From positions 620,001 through 684,000 of the forward strand of contig NZ_LT840185.1 in assembly GCF_900177405.1 (NCBI RefSeq): a DNA stretch of 64,000 nt. The letters run 5' to 3'. Under the pieces are notes generated by a model that was not told the origin of the DNA, searched no databases, and saw only the letters and a list, made by a program, of their open reading frames with translations. This document shows, in pieces, positions 54,118-63,176 of the stretch. The stretch comes from Allosphingosinicella indica. GTDB lineage: Bacteria > Pseudomonadota > Alphaproteobacteria > Sphingomonadales > Sphingomonadaceae. Both the position numbers and the translations under genes were made by a program. Every line of letters begins with the position of its first letter. Position 1 is the stretch's first letter.

Positions 54118-55284
54118 CAGCGATTCCACGGCGTCCACGGTGCTCTCTTCCATCGTCCGGTCGTAGCGCGCCTGAAAGACCGGCGCCGCCGCCCGCGCCC
54201 GCGCCGCCAACGCCTCGTCCTCGTACAATTGCACCAGCGACCGCGCGAACGCCTGCGGATCGAGATCGAAGGCGCCCACATAGCCGCCGAGGTTGAGGCG
54301 GGTAACGGCGCGGCCGTGGATCAGCTTCTCAAGATCGAGATGCATCACGACATGCGGAATGCCCATCAGCAGCCCCCCGCAGACGAAACCGTGCCCGCCG
54401 TGCGAGATGAGGATGCGCGCCCGCCGCCCGATCTCGGGAAGCGGCAGCGGCTGCGTCTCGACCGCGAAACCGAGCCGCCGCAGCTCGGCGCGATAGGCCT
54501 CCCCCACGCCGGTCGCATAGACACGCACCGGCAGCCGCGACAGCGCGAGCCCCTTCCAGATCGGCGCGTCGATCGACAATTGCTCGGGCGTATAGACGAA
54601 CACCTCGCGCCCGCCGCCGGGCGACAGCTCGGGCGGCGGATCGGTTAGCGAGGGCTTGGACATCGGCCCGGTCCGCCATTCGGCATAGGGATCGAGCTCG
54701 GCATAGGTGGCCGGCATCTCGCGATCGGCCTGGAAGAGCTGCGGCAGGGTCTCGATCGGCGTTGCGCCTCCCAGCCGCGTCGCTTCCCGCGCGCATTCGA
54801 TTCCGAAATCCTCGGCATAAGCGTGCGGCTGGCCGGTGAGGCTCGGAAAGCGCGGCATGGTCGAGGGCGGCGTGTCGAAACCGGTACCCGCCGAGACCGT
54901 CCGCACCTTGCCGCGCGCCGCGGTGAGCAGGAACGGCGCGAATTCGGCGATGATCGCATCGGGGCGGATCGCCGTGAGCATCCGGTCCCAGCTCCGCAAC
55001 ATCGCACCCACGATCGGCGGCTCGTCAAGGCCGAGGCGCAGCACGATATCCGCCATGCTGTGCGATATGACGCGCGGCTTGGCGGTGTTGATGAGAAGGC
55101 GCGGCGTGATCGGCGCTGGCCAGACCGGATCGCCGCGCGCCACCTCCGGCGCGACGACATCGACCCGCTGCACCGCGAAGCTCAGGCGATGGCCGCGCCG
55201 CCGCAGCTCACGCGTGATCTGCGCCAGCCGCACCGCATGGCCGCGATTGCCGCCGAGCTCCCAGCCGATCAGGATATGCGCCAT
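54112..55284 (-). CDS. UGT-like GT-B glycosyltransferase
   Basis: 390 aa. The N-terminal MAHILIGWELGGNRGHAVRLAQITREL and the donor-site motif ILISHGGHGFVCGGLLMGIPHVVM are typical of GT1 family UDP-glycosyltransferases. The middle segment YTPEQLSIDAPIWKGL fits the inter-domain region. Acceptor unknown (glycolipid or secondary metabolite glycosylation is possible). Start ATG at 55284. It is 8 bp downstream of the CinA-like gene on the same strand. Confidence 0.86.
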   Translation of the reverse strand: MAHILIGWELGGNRGHAVRLAQITRELRRRGHRLSFAVQRVDVVAPEVARGDPVWPAPITPRLLINTAKPRVISHSMADIVLRLGLDEPPIVGAMLRSWDRMLTAIRPDAIIAEFAPFLLTAARGKVRTVSAGTGFDTPPSTMPRFPSLTGQPHAYAEDFGIECAREATRLGGATPIETLPQLFQADREMPATYAELDPYAEWRTGPMSKPSLTDPPPELSPGGGREVFVYTPEQLSIDAPIWKGLALSRLPVRVYATGVGEAYRAELRRLGFAVETQPLPLPEIGRRARILISHGGHGFVCGGLLMGIPHVVMHLDLEKLIHGRAVTRLNLGGYVGAFDLDPQAFARSLVQLYEDEALAARARAAAPVFQARYDRTMEESTVDAVESLL

Positions 55285-55292
55285 GCGCGCGT

Positions 55293-56048
55293 TCAGATGC
55301 CGCCGGACACCGGCGTGCGGCCCGCCGCAACCAGCCGGGCTTCGAGATCGGCGACGCAGCCGTCGAGCGCCGCGGCGTCGGCACTGCGCACGACGAAATT
55401 GGCGCCGACTTTGCCGTCGCGGAAGAAAGGATAGCTGCCGATCTGGCATCCTTCGTGCGCCTTCTCGGTGTCGCGCAGCAGGTCCGCTACCTCGCTCTCG
55501 GGCACCCAGCAGCCGATCGTTTTCGACAGCAGCGGACGCCCGCCCTCCAGCGTCCCCGACAGCGCCTCCAGCATCAGCGTCGCGATATGCGGCACGCCGG
55601 CGAGGATGAAGATGTTGCCGGTGCGGATGCCCGGCGCGCCGGACATCGGATTTTCGATCAGCTCCGCGCCCGCGGGCACCCGCGCCATGCGGAGTCGCGC
55701 CTCGGTCAGCCCGCCGCGCGTAGCGTAGTGCGCCTCCAGCACCGCGCGCGCCTTGGGATGCACTTCGACCCCGACGCCGAGCGCGCTGGCGATTGCGTCG
55801 ACGGTGATGTCGTCGTGCGTCGGCCCGATCCCGCCGGTGGTGAACAGATAGTCGTTGCGGGCCCTGAGCGCATTCACCGCCTCGACGATCGCTTCTTCGA
55901 CATCGGGCACGATCCGCACCTCGGCGAGTCTTATGCCCTGCAGGTTCAGCCAGCCCGCGATCTGCGCGACGTTCCTGTCCTGCGTGCGGCCCGAGAGGAT
56001 CTCGTCGCCGATGATCGTCAGTCCAGCCGTCCAGATCCGCTCGCTCAT
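55293..56048 (-). CDS. CinA-like molybdopterin-binding domain protein
   Basis: 251 aa. MoCF-like N-terminal domain of CinA: TIIGDEILSGRTQDRNVAQIAGWL, then YLFTTGGIGPTHDDITVDAIASALG and MSGAPGIRTGNIFILAGVPHIATLMLEAL. The C-terminal nicotinamide-nucleotide deamidase domain of full-length CinA is absent, which is normal for this short subfamily. Function in the cell is unclear. The start is taken as ATG at 56048 by homology. An upstream ATG at 56096 is possible. It is divergent from map. Confidence 0.88.
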   Translation of the reverse strand: MSERIWTAGLTIIGDEILSGRTQDRNVAQIAGWLNLQGIRLAEVRIVPDVEEAIVEAVNALRARNDYLFTTGGIGPTHDDITVDAIASALGVGVEVHPKARAVLEAHYATRGGLTEARLRMARVPAGAELIENPMSGAPGIRTGNIFILAGVPHIATLMLEALSGTLEGGRPLLSKTIGCWVPESEVADLLRDTEKAHEGCQIGSYPFFRDGKVGANFVVRSADAAALDGCVADLEARLVAAGRTPVSGGI

Positions 56049-56121
56049 CCCTGCCGCATATCCAGTTTTGCGGCGTGCGGCGAGGGTGGTTCGCATGCCC
56101 CTTCATCGCTATATGGCCGGC

Positions 56122-56952
56122 ATGACCGAATATCAGACCATAGAGCGCGAGGATGTCGCGACCTATCGCAGCGGCGCGATCAAGCTGCACGGCGCCGAAG
56201 GCTTCGAAGGCATGCGCAAGGCCGGCCGTCTTGCCGCCGAGATCCTCGACATGCTGGTGCCGCACATCGTCCCCGGCGTGACGACGCAGGAGATCGACGA
56301 TCTCGTCCACGCGCATATGATGGCGGCCGGCGCGATCCCCGCGACGCTCGGCTATCGCGGCTACAACAAGAGCTGCTGCACCTCGATCAATCATGTCGTC
56401 TGCCACGGCATCCCCGGCGATCGCGCGCTGAAGGACGGTGACATCGTCAATATCGACGTGACGCCGATCCTCGACGGTTGGCACGGCGACACCAGCCGCA
56501 TGTATCTGGTCGGCGACGTGCCGCTGAAGGCGCGGCGGCTGGTCGAGGTCACCTACGAATGCCTGATGCTGGGGCTGGAGCAGGCGCGGCCCGGGAACCG
56601 GCTCGGCGACATCTCCGCCGCGATCCAGCAGCATGCCGAGAGAAACCGCTATTCGGTGGTCCGCGATTTCTGCGGCCACGGCCTGGGCCGCGTCTTCCAC
56701 GATGCGCCGGAAGTCGTCCACGCCGGCCGCCCCGGCACCGGCCCCGAGCTACGCCCCGGCATGTTCTTCACCGTCGAGCCGATGATCAACCTCGGCAAGG
56801 CCGCGACCAAGGTGCTGGAGGACGGCTGGACGGCCGTGACCCGCGACCGCAGCCTCTCCGCCCAGTTCGAACATTCGATCGGCATCACAGACGGCGCCTG
56901 CGAGATTTTCACCGCCAGCCCCAAGGGCCTCGACGCCCCTCCTTATGCGTGA
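56122..56952 (+). CDS. map: Methionine aminopeptidase type I
   Basis: Removes the initiator methionine from nascent proteins. 276 aa from ATG at 56122, which gives the N-terminal extension usual in sphingomonads. ATGs at 56113 and 56095 are alternatives, and the last has a GAGGG site upstream. The five metal ligands are in VNIDVTPILDGWHGDTS (two Asp), CGHGLGRVFHDAP (His), FTVEPMINLG (Glu) and QFEHSIGIT (Glu). The family core RKAGRLAAEILDML is close to the N-terminus. The stop lies inside the start of the TonB_C gene (8-bp overlap). Confidence 0.95.
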   Translation: MTEYQTIEREDVATYRSGAIKLHGAEGFEGMRKAGRLAAEILDMLVPHIVPGVTTQEIDDLVHAHMMAAGAIPATLGYRGYNKSCCTSINHVVCHGIPGDRALKDGDIVNIDVTPILDGWHGDTSRMYLVGDVPLKARRLVEVTYECLMLGLEQARPGNRLGDISAAIQQHAERNRYSVVRDFCGHGLGRVFHDAPEVVHAGRPGTGPELRPGMFFTVEPMINLGKAATKVLEDGWTAVTRDRSLSAQFEHSIGITDGACEIFTASPKGLDAPPYA

Positions 56953-57652
56953 CGGCCGCTCGTTCCTGCTGCTGATCATTGCCGGATTTGCCGCAGCAAC
57001 AGGCGCGACATCCGCAGAGGCTCAGCAGAGACTGGGCGATCCCGAAGCGTGGGTTACCGGCGCAGACTACCCGGCCGCTTCGATCGCGCGGAAGGAACAG
57101 GGGCCGGTGACGGTCGACCTCGACATTTCGCCCGAAGGCCGCGTCGCCAAGTGCAAGGTGGTATTCGCTTCCAAGAACCCCGCCCTCGGGAAGGCGACCT
57201 GCGCCGCCCTCGAACGGCGCGCGCGATACACGCCGGCCGGCAGTCCGGACGGGACCCGGGTGGCTTCGAAGGATACCTACGCAGTGCGATGGCGCATCCC
57301 GCCCGAGCAGACGCGCGCGCTGGAAAGCGATTTCGGCGGAGCGGTCGCGATCGGCAGTCCGTCGATGTGGTTCACGGATCGCGACCTGCCCGATCGCATG
57401 GCGAAGCGATCCGGTTCGGGGTCGGTCGGTCGCGCTGGCGTTCGATATCGGCCGGGATGGACGTATCGGGCACTGCGAACCGGTTGGCCCCAGCGGCGAC
57501 GCGGCTTTCGATACGCGAAGCTGCGCGCTGCTAAAGTTGCGGGCTCGATTTGCAATGCCACGCGACGAGCGCGGTCGGCCGCTTGCAACCAAAGGAAAGG
57601 TCGTGGTCCATTGGAGCGTCCGCTGATTTGCGAACGCGTCCATCGGCGATAG
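56945..57652 (+). CDS. Exported TonB_C-domain protein, C-terminal half frameshifted
   Basis: 235 aa as read. Signal peptide (SFLLLIIAGFAAATGATSAEAQ) and one TonB C-terminal-like domain (YPAASIARKEQGPVTVDLDISPEGRVAKCKVV...CAALERRARYTPA), ending near PSMWFTDRDLPDRMAKRSGSGS. After about residue 160 the sequence turns into Arg-rich nonsense. A second TonB_C domain is intact in another frame (57426-57626). A tandem TCGG duplication at 57422-57429 explains the shift: removing 4 bp restores a two-domain protein ending in VVHWSVR at 57626. It may be a pseudogene, a slippage-variable gene or a sequencing error. It overlaps map by 8 bp. Confidence 0.75.
   Translation: MRDGRSFLLLIIAGFAAATGATSAEAQQRLGDPEAWVTGADYPAASIARKEQGPVTVDLDISPEGRVAKCKVVFASKNPALGKATCAALERRARYTPAGSPDGTRVASKDTYAVRWRIPPEQTRALESDFGGAVAIGSPSMWFTDRDLPDRMAKRSGSGSVGRAGVRYRPGWTYRALRTGWPQRRRGFRYAKLRAAKVAGSICNATRRARSAACNQRKGRGPLERPLICERVHRR
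57426..57626 (+). pseudogene. Displaced second TonB_C domain after a 4-bp duplication
   Basis: Read in the +1 frame relative to the gene start, this segment gives SVALAFDIGRDGRIGHCEP, then SGDAAFDTRSCALLKLRARF and GKVVVHWSVR before TGA at 57624-57626. It mirrors the pattern of the first domain (VTVDLDISPEGRVAKCKVV...CAALERRARY). There is no start codon, so it is expressed only if the frameshift is bypassed. Confidence 0.75.
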
Positions 57653-57662
57653 ACTGCGCCCC

Positions 57663-58447
<785 letters not shown>

Positions 58448-58460
58448 CCCTTCGCGCCGC

Positions 58461-58673
58461 ATGGTAGACGATCCCCGCCTCGCTTCCATGTCGCCCGAGG
58501 AATTGCGGGCGGCGATGCGGACGCTCGGCTATCGCACCCAGGCCGACGTCGCCTCCGCGATCGGTGTCAACCGCTCCACGGTGAGCCTCTGGCTCGACGG
58601 CAAGGTCGGCGTGCCGCGCCCAGTGGCGATGCTGCTGCGCATCCTCGTCTCGGCGCAAAGACGCGCGCACTGA
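58461..58673 (+). CDS. Small HTH protein between glnB and glnA
   Basis: 70 aa. Contains a helix-turn-helix pattern (TQADVASAIGVNRSTVSLWLDGKVGVPRPVAMLLRIL) like XRE-type or phage-type small regulators, with a short N-terminal tail. It begins 13 bp after the glnB stop with no obvious ribosome site, so it is probably coupled to glnB translation. A role in local control of glnA is possible but not shown. An insertion between glnB and glnA is unusual. Confidence 0.7.
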   Translation: MVDDPRLASMSPEELRAAMRTLGYRTQADVASAIGVNRSTVSLWLDGKVGVPRPVAMLLRILVSAQRRAH

Positions 58674-58843
58674 GCGCGCCCGCGGCGCAATTTCCTTCTC
58701 CGCACCGCTATCCACGTGAATAGTTCACCGCGGCGCACGCAGCGGTGGACGACTCGGCCTCATGATGGGAGGAAGGCGCCACGCCGCGCCGCGACATCCC
58801 CCGCACGCGGCACTCTCTCAACCGCACGAAGGCAGGCATCCCC

Positions 58844-60256
58844 ATGGCGAACGACGCAGGCACCATCCTCAAGCGCATCAAGGACGAGGAGATCGACTGG
58901 GTCGACCTTCGCTTCACCGACCCCAAGGGCAAGTGGCAGCACCTCTCGATGTGCTCGGGGCTGATCGATGAGGACCAGCTCACCGACGGCTTCATGTTCG
59001 ACGGCTCCTCGATCGGCGGCTGGAAGGCGATCAACGAGAGCGACATGATCCTGCGCCCGGATCTCGACGCCGTCTATGTCGATCCCTTCTCGGCGACGCC
59101 GATGCTGATCCTGTTCTGCGACGTGGTCGACCCGGGCACCGGAGAGCTCTACGCCCGCGATCCCCGTTCCACCGCCAAGCGCGCCGAATCCTATGTGAAG
59201 TCGATCGGCGTGGGCGACACCGTCTATGTCGGCCCGGAAGCCGAATTCTTCCTGTTCGACGATGTCCGCTTCGAGGACGGCTACAACACCAGCTATTTCC
59301 GCATCGACGACATCGAGCTGCCGACCAATTCCGGCCGCGAATATGATGTCGGCAACATGGGCCACCGGCCGCGCGCCAAAGGCGGCTATTTCCCCGTCGG
59401 CCCGGTCGACAGCGCCGTCGACATCCGCGGCGAGATGGTCTCGACGATGATCGAGATGGGCCTGCCGATGGACAAGCACCATCACGAGGTCGCCGCCGCG
59501 CAGCACGAGCTGGGCCTCACCTACGGCACGCTGGTCGAGACCGCGGACCGGATGCAGATCTACAAGTACGTCGTCCACCAGGTTGCGCACGCTTATGGCA
59601 AGACGGCGACGTTCATGCCCAAGCCGATCGCGCAGGACAACGGATCGGGGATGCACACCCATTTCTCGATCTGGAACGGCGGCAAGCCGAGCTTCGCGGG
59701 CAACGGCTATGCCGGCCTGTCGGAGATGGCGTTGTTCTTCATCGGCGGCGTCATCAAGCACGCCCGCGCGATCAACGCTTTCACCAATCCGACCACCAAC
59801 AGCTACAAGCGCCTCGTGCCGGGCTTCGAGGCGCCGGTGCTGCTCGCTTATTCGAGCCGCAACCGCTCCGCCTCGTGCCGCATTCCTTATGGCTCGGGCG
59901 AGAAGTCGAAGCGCGTCGAGTTCCGCTTCCCCGATGCGCTGGCGAACCCCTATCTCGCTTATGCGGCGCTGCTGATGGCCGGGCTCGACGGCATCCAGAA
60001 CCGCATCCAACCCGGCGATCCGATCGACAAGAACCTCTACGATCTGCCGCCCGCGGAGATGGTCAACGTGCCGACCGTCGCGGGTTCGCTCCGCGAAGCG
60101 CTGGTCGCCCTGCAGAACGATCGCGAGTTCCTGACCAAGGGCGACGTCTTCAGCGAAGACCAGATCGACGCCTATATCGAACTCAAGTGGGACGAGGTCC
60201 TTCGCTGGGAGACGACCCCGAGCCCCGTCGAGTTCGACATGTATTACAGCTCATAA
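58844..60256 (+). CDS. glnA: Glutamine synthetase type I
   Basis: Dodecameric ATP-dependent enzyme that forms glutamine from glutamate and ammonia. 470 aa. The metal and substrate sites are in [43 protein letters not shown] and [11 protein letters not shown], then [18 protein letters not shown] and [11 protein letters not shown]. The adenylylation-site tyrosine is in [16 protein letters not shown] precedes the ATG at 58844. PII in the same operon controls its adenylylation state. A 170-bp gap from the small HTH gene could hold a nitrogen-responsive promoter, but no clear sigma-54 site was found. Confidence 0.98.
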   Translation: MANDAGTILKRIKDEEIDWVDLRFTDPKGKWQHLSMCSGLIDEDQLTDGFMFDGSSIGGWKAINESDMILRPDLDAVYVDPFSATPMLILFCDVVDPGTGELYARDPRSTAKRAESYVKSIGVGDTVYVGPEAEFFLFDDVRFEDGYNTSYFRIDDIELPTNSGREYDVGNMGHRPRAKGGYFPVGPVDSAVDIRGEMVSTMIEMGLPMDKHHHEVAAAQHELGLTYGTLVETADRMQIYKYVVHQVAHAYGKTATFMPKPIAQDNGSGMHTHFSIWNGGKPSFAGNGYAGLSEMALFFIGGVIKHARAINAFTNPTTNSYKRLVPGFEAPVLLAYSSRNRSASCRIPYGSGEKSKRVEFRFPDALANPYLAYAALLMAGLDGIQNRIQPGDPIDKNLYDLPPAEMVNVPTVAGSLREALVALQNDREFLTKGDVFSEDQIDAYIELKWDEVLRWETTPSPVEFDMYYSS

Positions 60257-60281
60257 GGGCATTCGCTCCCAAGCCGTCATG

Positions 60282-60353
60282 CTGAACTCGTTTCAGCATC
60301 CATGCCGATGACGATCGCGATCGTCTCCAAGATGGACCCTGAAACGAGTTCAG
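60282..60353. repeat. Palindromic repeat after glnA
   Basis: Perfect 15-bp arms CTGAACTCGTTTCAG (60282-60296) and CTGAAACGAGTTCAG (60339-60353), extended on both sides by GTCA..TGAC and TCCA..TGGA with mismatches. In the loop is a perfect 16-bp palindrome GACGATCGCGATCGTC (60310-60325). This CATGCTGAACTCGTTTCAG type of element is widespread in sphingomonads (general knowledge). It lies between convergent genes. Confidence 0.85.
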
Positions 60354-60378
60354 GGTGACGGCCGAGGAGAGACGTTGG

Positions 60379-60645
60379 TCAATCGTCGCGCTCGCGCTTG
60401 ACGATCTTCATCGTCTTGGGATCGATCTTGATGTCCCAGCGGACATTGTCCTTGCCGCGGGCGTCGTCGACCTCCCAGCGCGGGCCGTCGTCGTCGAGCT
60501 CGACTTCCTCCCAGGAGACGAAGCCGTTGGCGCGCAGCACCTTCTCGACGGCAGCGCGCTCCTGCGCATTGGGCGCGCGATCGGCGAGGGCGGGCGTGGC
60601 GATCAGCGCCGCAGCCGCGGCAGCGATAAAGAGGCTCGGTTTCAC
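60379..60645 (-). CDS. Periplasmic PepSY-domain protein
   Basis: 88 aa. Signal peptide (LFIAAAAAALIATPALA) and one PepSY-like domain: AAVEKVLRANGFVSWEEVELDDDGPRWEVDDARGKDNVRWDIKIDPKTMKIVK. Small PepSY proteins occur in many proteobacteria, and the role is unknown. The start is GTG at 60645 with AAAGGA upstream. Confidence 0.85.
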   Translation of the reverse strand: MKPSLFIAAAAAALIATPALADRAPNAQERAAVEKVLRANGFVSWEEVELDDDGPRWEVDDARGKDNVRWDIKIDPKTMKIVKRERDD

Positions 60646-60696
60646 GTCGGTCCTTTCGTTCGGGAATGATACTTGCCGAACGGCCCGAACGCCCGC

Positions 60697-61158
60697 TTAG
60701 TTGCGGATTGGTCGCAAATAGTGCGCCGCGATCAGCCCGATCGGCAGCCCGACAAGCAGCATCATGAATGCCATCGCACGCTGGATGTGGCCGGGCTCCA
60801 GCACCGGGAACATCTCGGGCCAGCGCAGCGGCAGCACCACCAGCTCCATCACAATGTAGACGCCGAGCCCGTAACTGAGGCCCCAGAGGACCGGCTTCTC
60901 GATCAGCATCGGCAGCCGCCGCGCGGCTAGGACGAAGATCGTCACGATCACCGCCATGATCGTATAATGGACGGCGGCGCCGGCGATGGCCGCGCCCGCG
61001 CCGCCCTGCCGCACCGCATCCCCGAACGGGCCCGAGGCGACGAAGCGCAACACCTTGCCCGCCGACCCTCCGGCCAGGATCGAGGATAAGCAGGCCGCCG
61101 TCAGATCGAGCGTGCCCGCCACCAGCGTGCCCGCCGCTATCGCCTTCGCCTCGCCCAT
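60697..61158 (-). CDS. Small multi-pass membrane protein
   Basis: 153 aa with four hydrophobic segments (IAAGTLVAGTLDLTAACLSSIL; IAGAAVHYTIMAVIVTIFVLAAR; KPVLWGLSYGLGVYIVMELVVL; MAFMMLLVGLPIGLIAAHYL). No family is recognised with confidence. It resembles YagU-type membrane proteins in layout. ATG at 61158. Confidence 0.75.
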   Translation of the reverse strand: MGEAKAIAAGTLVAGTLDLTAACLSSILAGGSAGKVLRFVASGPFGDAVRQGGAGAAIAGAAVHYTIMAVIVTIFVLAARRLPMLIEKPVLWGLSYGLGVYIVMELVVLPLRWPEMFPVLEPGHIQRAMAFMMLLVGLPIGLIAAHYLRPIRN

Positions 61159-61249
61159 TGCCGGTCTCCCTTGGTGCAGCCCTGCTAGCGCCGTGCCCGC
61201 CGCGGCCGCGCCGCGGTTCGACCGGGCGCGGGGCGGCTTCGACGAAGCG

Positions 61250-62542
61250 TCAATCCTCCAGGATCAGGCTGTGGTCGCGCGTGTCCCGCATCCGCAGATA
61301 CACGATCAGCGACAGCCCGATCATCCCCGCGACATACCAATAGAAGGCACGCTCCACCCCCCAGTCCTTGAGCTGGAAGGCGACATATTCGGCCGTCCCG
61401 CCGAACATCGTGTTGGCGATCGCATAAGGCAGCGCGACGCCCAGCGCGCGGATGTGCGCGGGAAACAGCTCGGCCTTCACCACCGCGTTGATCGACGTGT
61501 AGCCGGTGACGATCACCAGCGCGCCGAACACGAGCGCGAAGGCGGCGACGGGATCGCGCACGCTCTCCAGTGCGGTGAAGATCGGTACGGTGAAGATCAC
61601 CCCGAGCACCCCGAACGCCACCATCACGGGCTTGCGCCCCACCCGGTCCGACAGCGCGCCCGACAGCGGCTGCAGGCACATGAAGAGGAACAGCGCCAGC
61701 GTCATCACCTGGCTCGCCGTCTGCCGGTCGAAGCCCGAGGTGTTGACCAGGAATTTCTGCATGAAGGTGGTGTAGGCGTAGAAGGCGAGCGTGCCGCCCG
61801 CGGTCAGCGCCATCACCAGCAGCGCCTGGCGCGGGTGATCGCGGAAGAGGTTGATCCCGCTCGATCGCGGCGCGTCGCTCGCCTTGGCGTTGGTGAAGCT
61901 CTCGGTCTCGGCGAGGCGGCGGCGGATGTAGAAGACGACCACCGCAAGCACCGCACCCAGCGCGAAGGGGATGCGCCAGCCCCATGCTTCGAGATCGGCC
62001 TCCGACATCGCGAACTGGAGCAGCAGCAATATGCCGAGCGCGACGAGCTGGCCCGAGATCAACGTGACATATTGGAAGCTTGAATAGAAACCGCGGCGGC
62101 GCTTGCCCGCCATCTCGCTGAGGTAGGTCGCGCTCGCGCCATATTCGCCGCCGACACTCAGCCCCTGCATCATCCGCGCGATCACCAGCAGCGCGGGCGC
62201 CCAGGCGCCGATCGACGCATAGGTCGGCGTCAGCGCGATCAGCAGCGAGCCGAGGCACATCAGGGTGACGCTGACCGAGAGACCGGCCTTGCGCCCATGC
62301 CGATCGGCATAGATGCCCATGATCCACGCGCCAATCGGCCGCATGACGAAGCCGACCGCGAAGATCGCCGCGGTGTTCAGGAGCTGCGCGGTCTGGTCGC
62401 CCTCGGGAAAGAAGACCGGCGCGAAATAGAGTGCGAAGGCGGCGTAGACATACCAGTCGTACCATTCGACCAGATTGCCCGCCGATCCGCCGATGATGGC
62501 ACGGATGCGGTGCGGATTGGCGCGAACGACGTCGTTGCTCAT
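61250..62542 (-). CDS. MFS transporter, KgtP / metabolite:H+ symporter family
   Basis: 430 aa, twelve membrane segments. The N-terminus GGSAGNLVEWYDWYVYAAF and the loop motif GIYADRHGRKAGL are characteristic of the metabolite:proton symporter family (alpha-ketoglutarate permease KgtP and relatives). ARMMQGLSVGGEYGASATYLSEMAG is the helix-4/5 motif, and GALSDRVGRKPVM is the second-half repeat. The exact substrate is not certain, but a dicarboxylate is likely. Start ATG at 62542. The lipoprotein gene upstream is 4 bp away. Confidence 0.9.
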   Translation of the reverse strand: MSNDVVRANPHRIRAIIGGSAGNLVEWYDWYVYAAFALYFAPVFFPEGDQTAQLLNTAAIFAVGFVMRPIGAWIMGIYADRHGRKAGLSVSVTLMCLGSLLIALTPTYASIGAWAPALLVIARMMQGLSVGGEYGASATYLSEMAGKRRRGFYSSFQYVTLISGQLVALGILLLLQFAMSEADLEAWGWRIPFALGAVLAVVVFYIRRRLAETESFTNAKASDAPRSSGINLFRDHPRQALLVMALTAGGTLAFYAYTTFMQKFLVNTSGFDRQTASQVMTLALFLFMCLQPLSGALSDRVGRKPVMVAFGVLGVIFTVPIFTALESVRDPVAAFALVFGALVIVTGYTSINAVVKAELFPAHIRALGVALPYAIANTMFGGTAEYVAFQLKDWGVERAFYWYVAGMIGLSLIVYLRMRDTRDHSLILED

Positions 62543-62546
62543 GCCG

Positions 62547-63176
62547 CTAGCGTCCCACCGTGATCGTCTTGATCTGCAGCGTGAAATAGGGCTGTTCGCG
62601 CTGGCTGATCTCGATCCGCCGCGGCCAGACCATTCCCGCGACGTCGATGCGGCCCGAGAAGCGGAACCGCTGGTTCACCGGCTTCGGACTGCCTCCCGGA
62701 TCGATCACCACGTTGCGCGCGCCGATCAGCCGCCCGCCGCGATCGAAGCGGAAGGTGGTGGAAGGAATGTCGGGCGCGGACCCGCCCAGCGTCACGCTCT
62801 CGCCCGCTCGCGTGGCGGAAAGCGGAATGGCCTGCTGCATCAGCGCGTAGATCGCGAATTGCTGCTTCTCGTGGCGCCACATCGGCTCGGGCATTTCGGT
62901 CCGCTCGCCGTTGACCTCAAGCCAGCCGCCCTTCTCGCCGACTACCAGCGAGCGGCGCCTCTCCGGCCCCTCGGTCAGCAGCCAGGTGTCCGACCGCGCC
63001 TCGCGGAACGGCGTCATCTTGGTCTCGACGCCGATCTCGACCGGGCCGGTGTTGGTGTGGACGATCGCCGTGCCGGTCCACGACAGCGGCTTCGGCTCCA
63101 CAGCCTTGGGCGCCTCGGGCGCGGGCTTGCACGCGGCGAGCGCCGCCAGCGCGATCAGCGCCGCGATCCGCCTCAC
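62547..63176 (-). CDS. Lipoprotein of unknown function
   Basis: 209 aa. A short signal peptide MRRIAALIALAALAAC ends in a lipobox (LAAC). The mature part is beta-rich (SWTGTAIVHTNTGPVEIGVETKM..., FRFDRGGRLIGARNVVID, RFRFSGRIDVAGMVWPRRIEI) and may be a LolA/LolB- or outer-membrane-lipoprotein-carrier-like fold. No specific family is assigned. The start is GTG at 63176 with a GTGA overlap on the permease upstream. Confidence 0.75.
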   Translation of the reverse strand: MRRIAALIALAALAACKPAPEAPKAVEPKPLSWTGTAIVHTNTGPVEIGVETKMTPFREARSDTWLLTEGPERRRSLVVGEKGGWLEVNGERTEMPEPMWRHEKQQFAIYALMQQAIPLSATRAGESVTLGGSAPDIPSTTFRFDRGGRLIGARNVVIDPGGSPKPVNQRFRFSGRIDVAGMVWPRRIEISQREQPYFTLQIKTITVGR

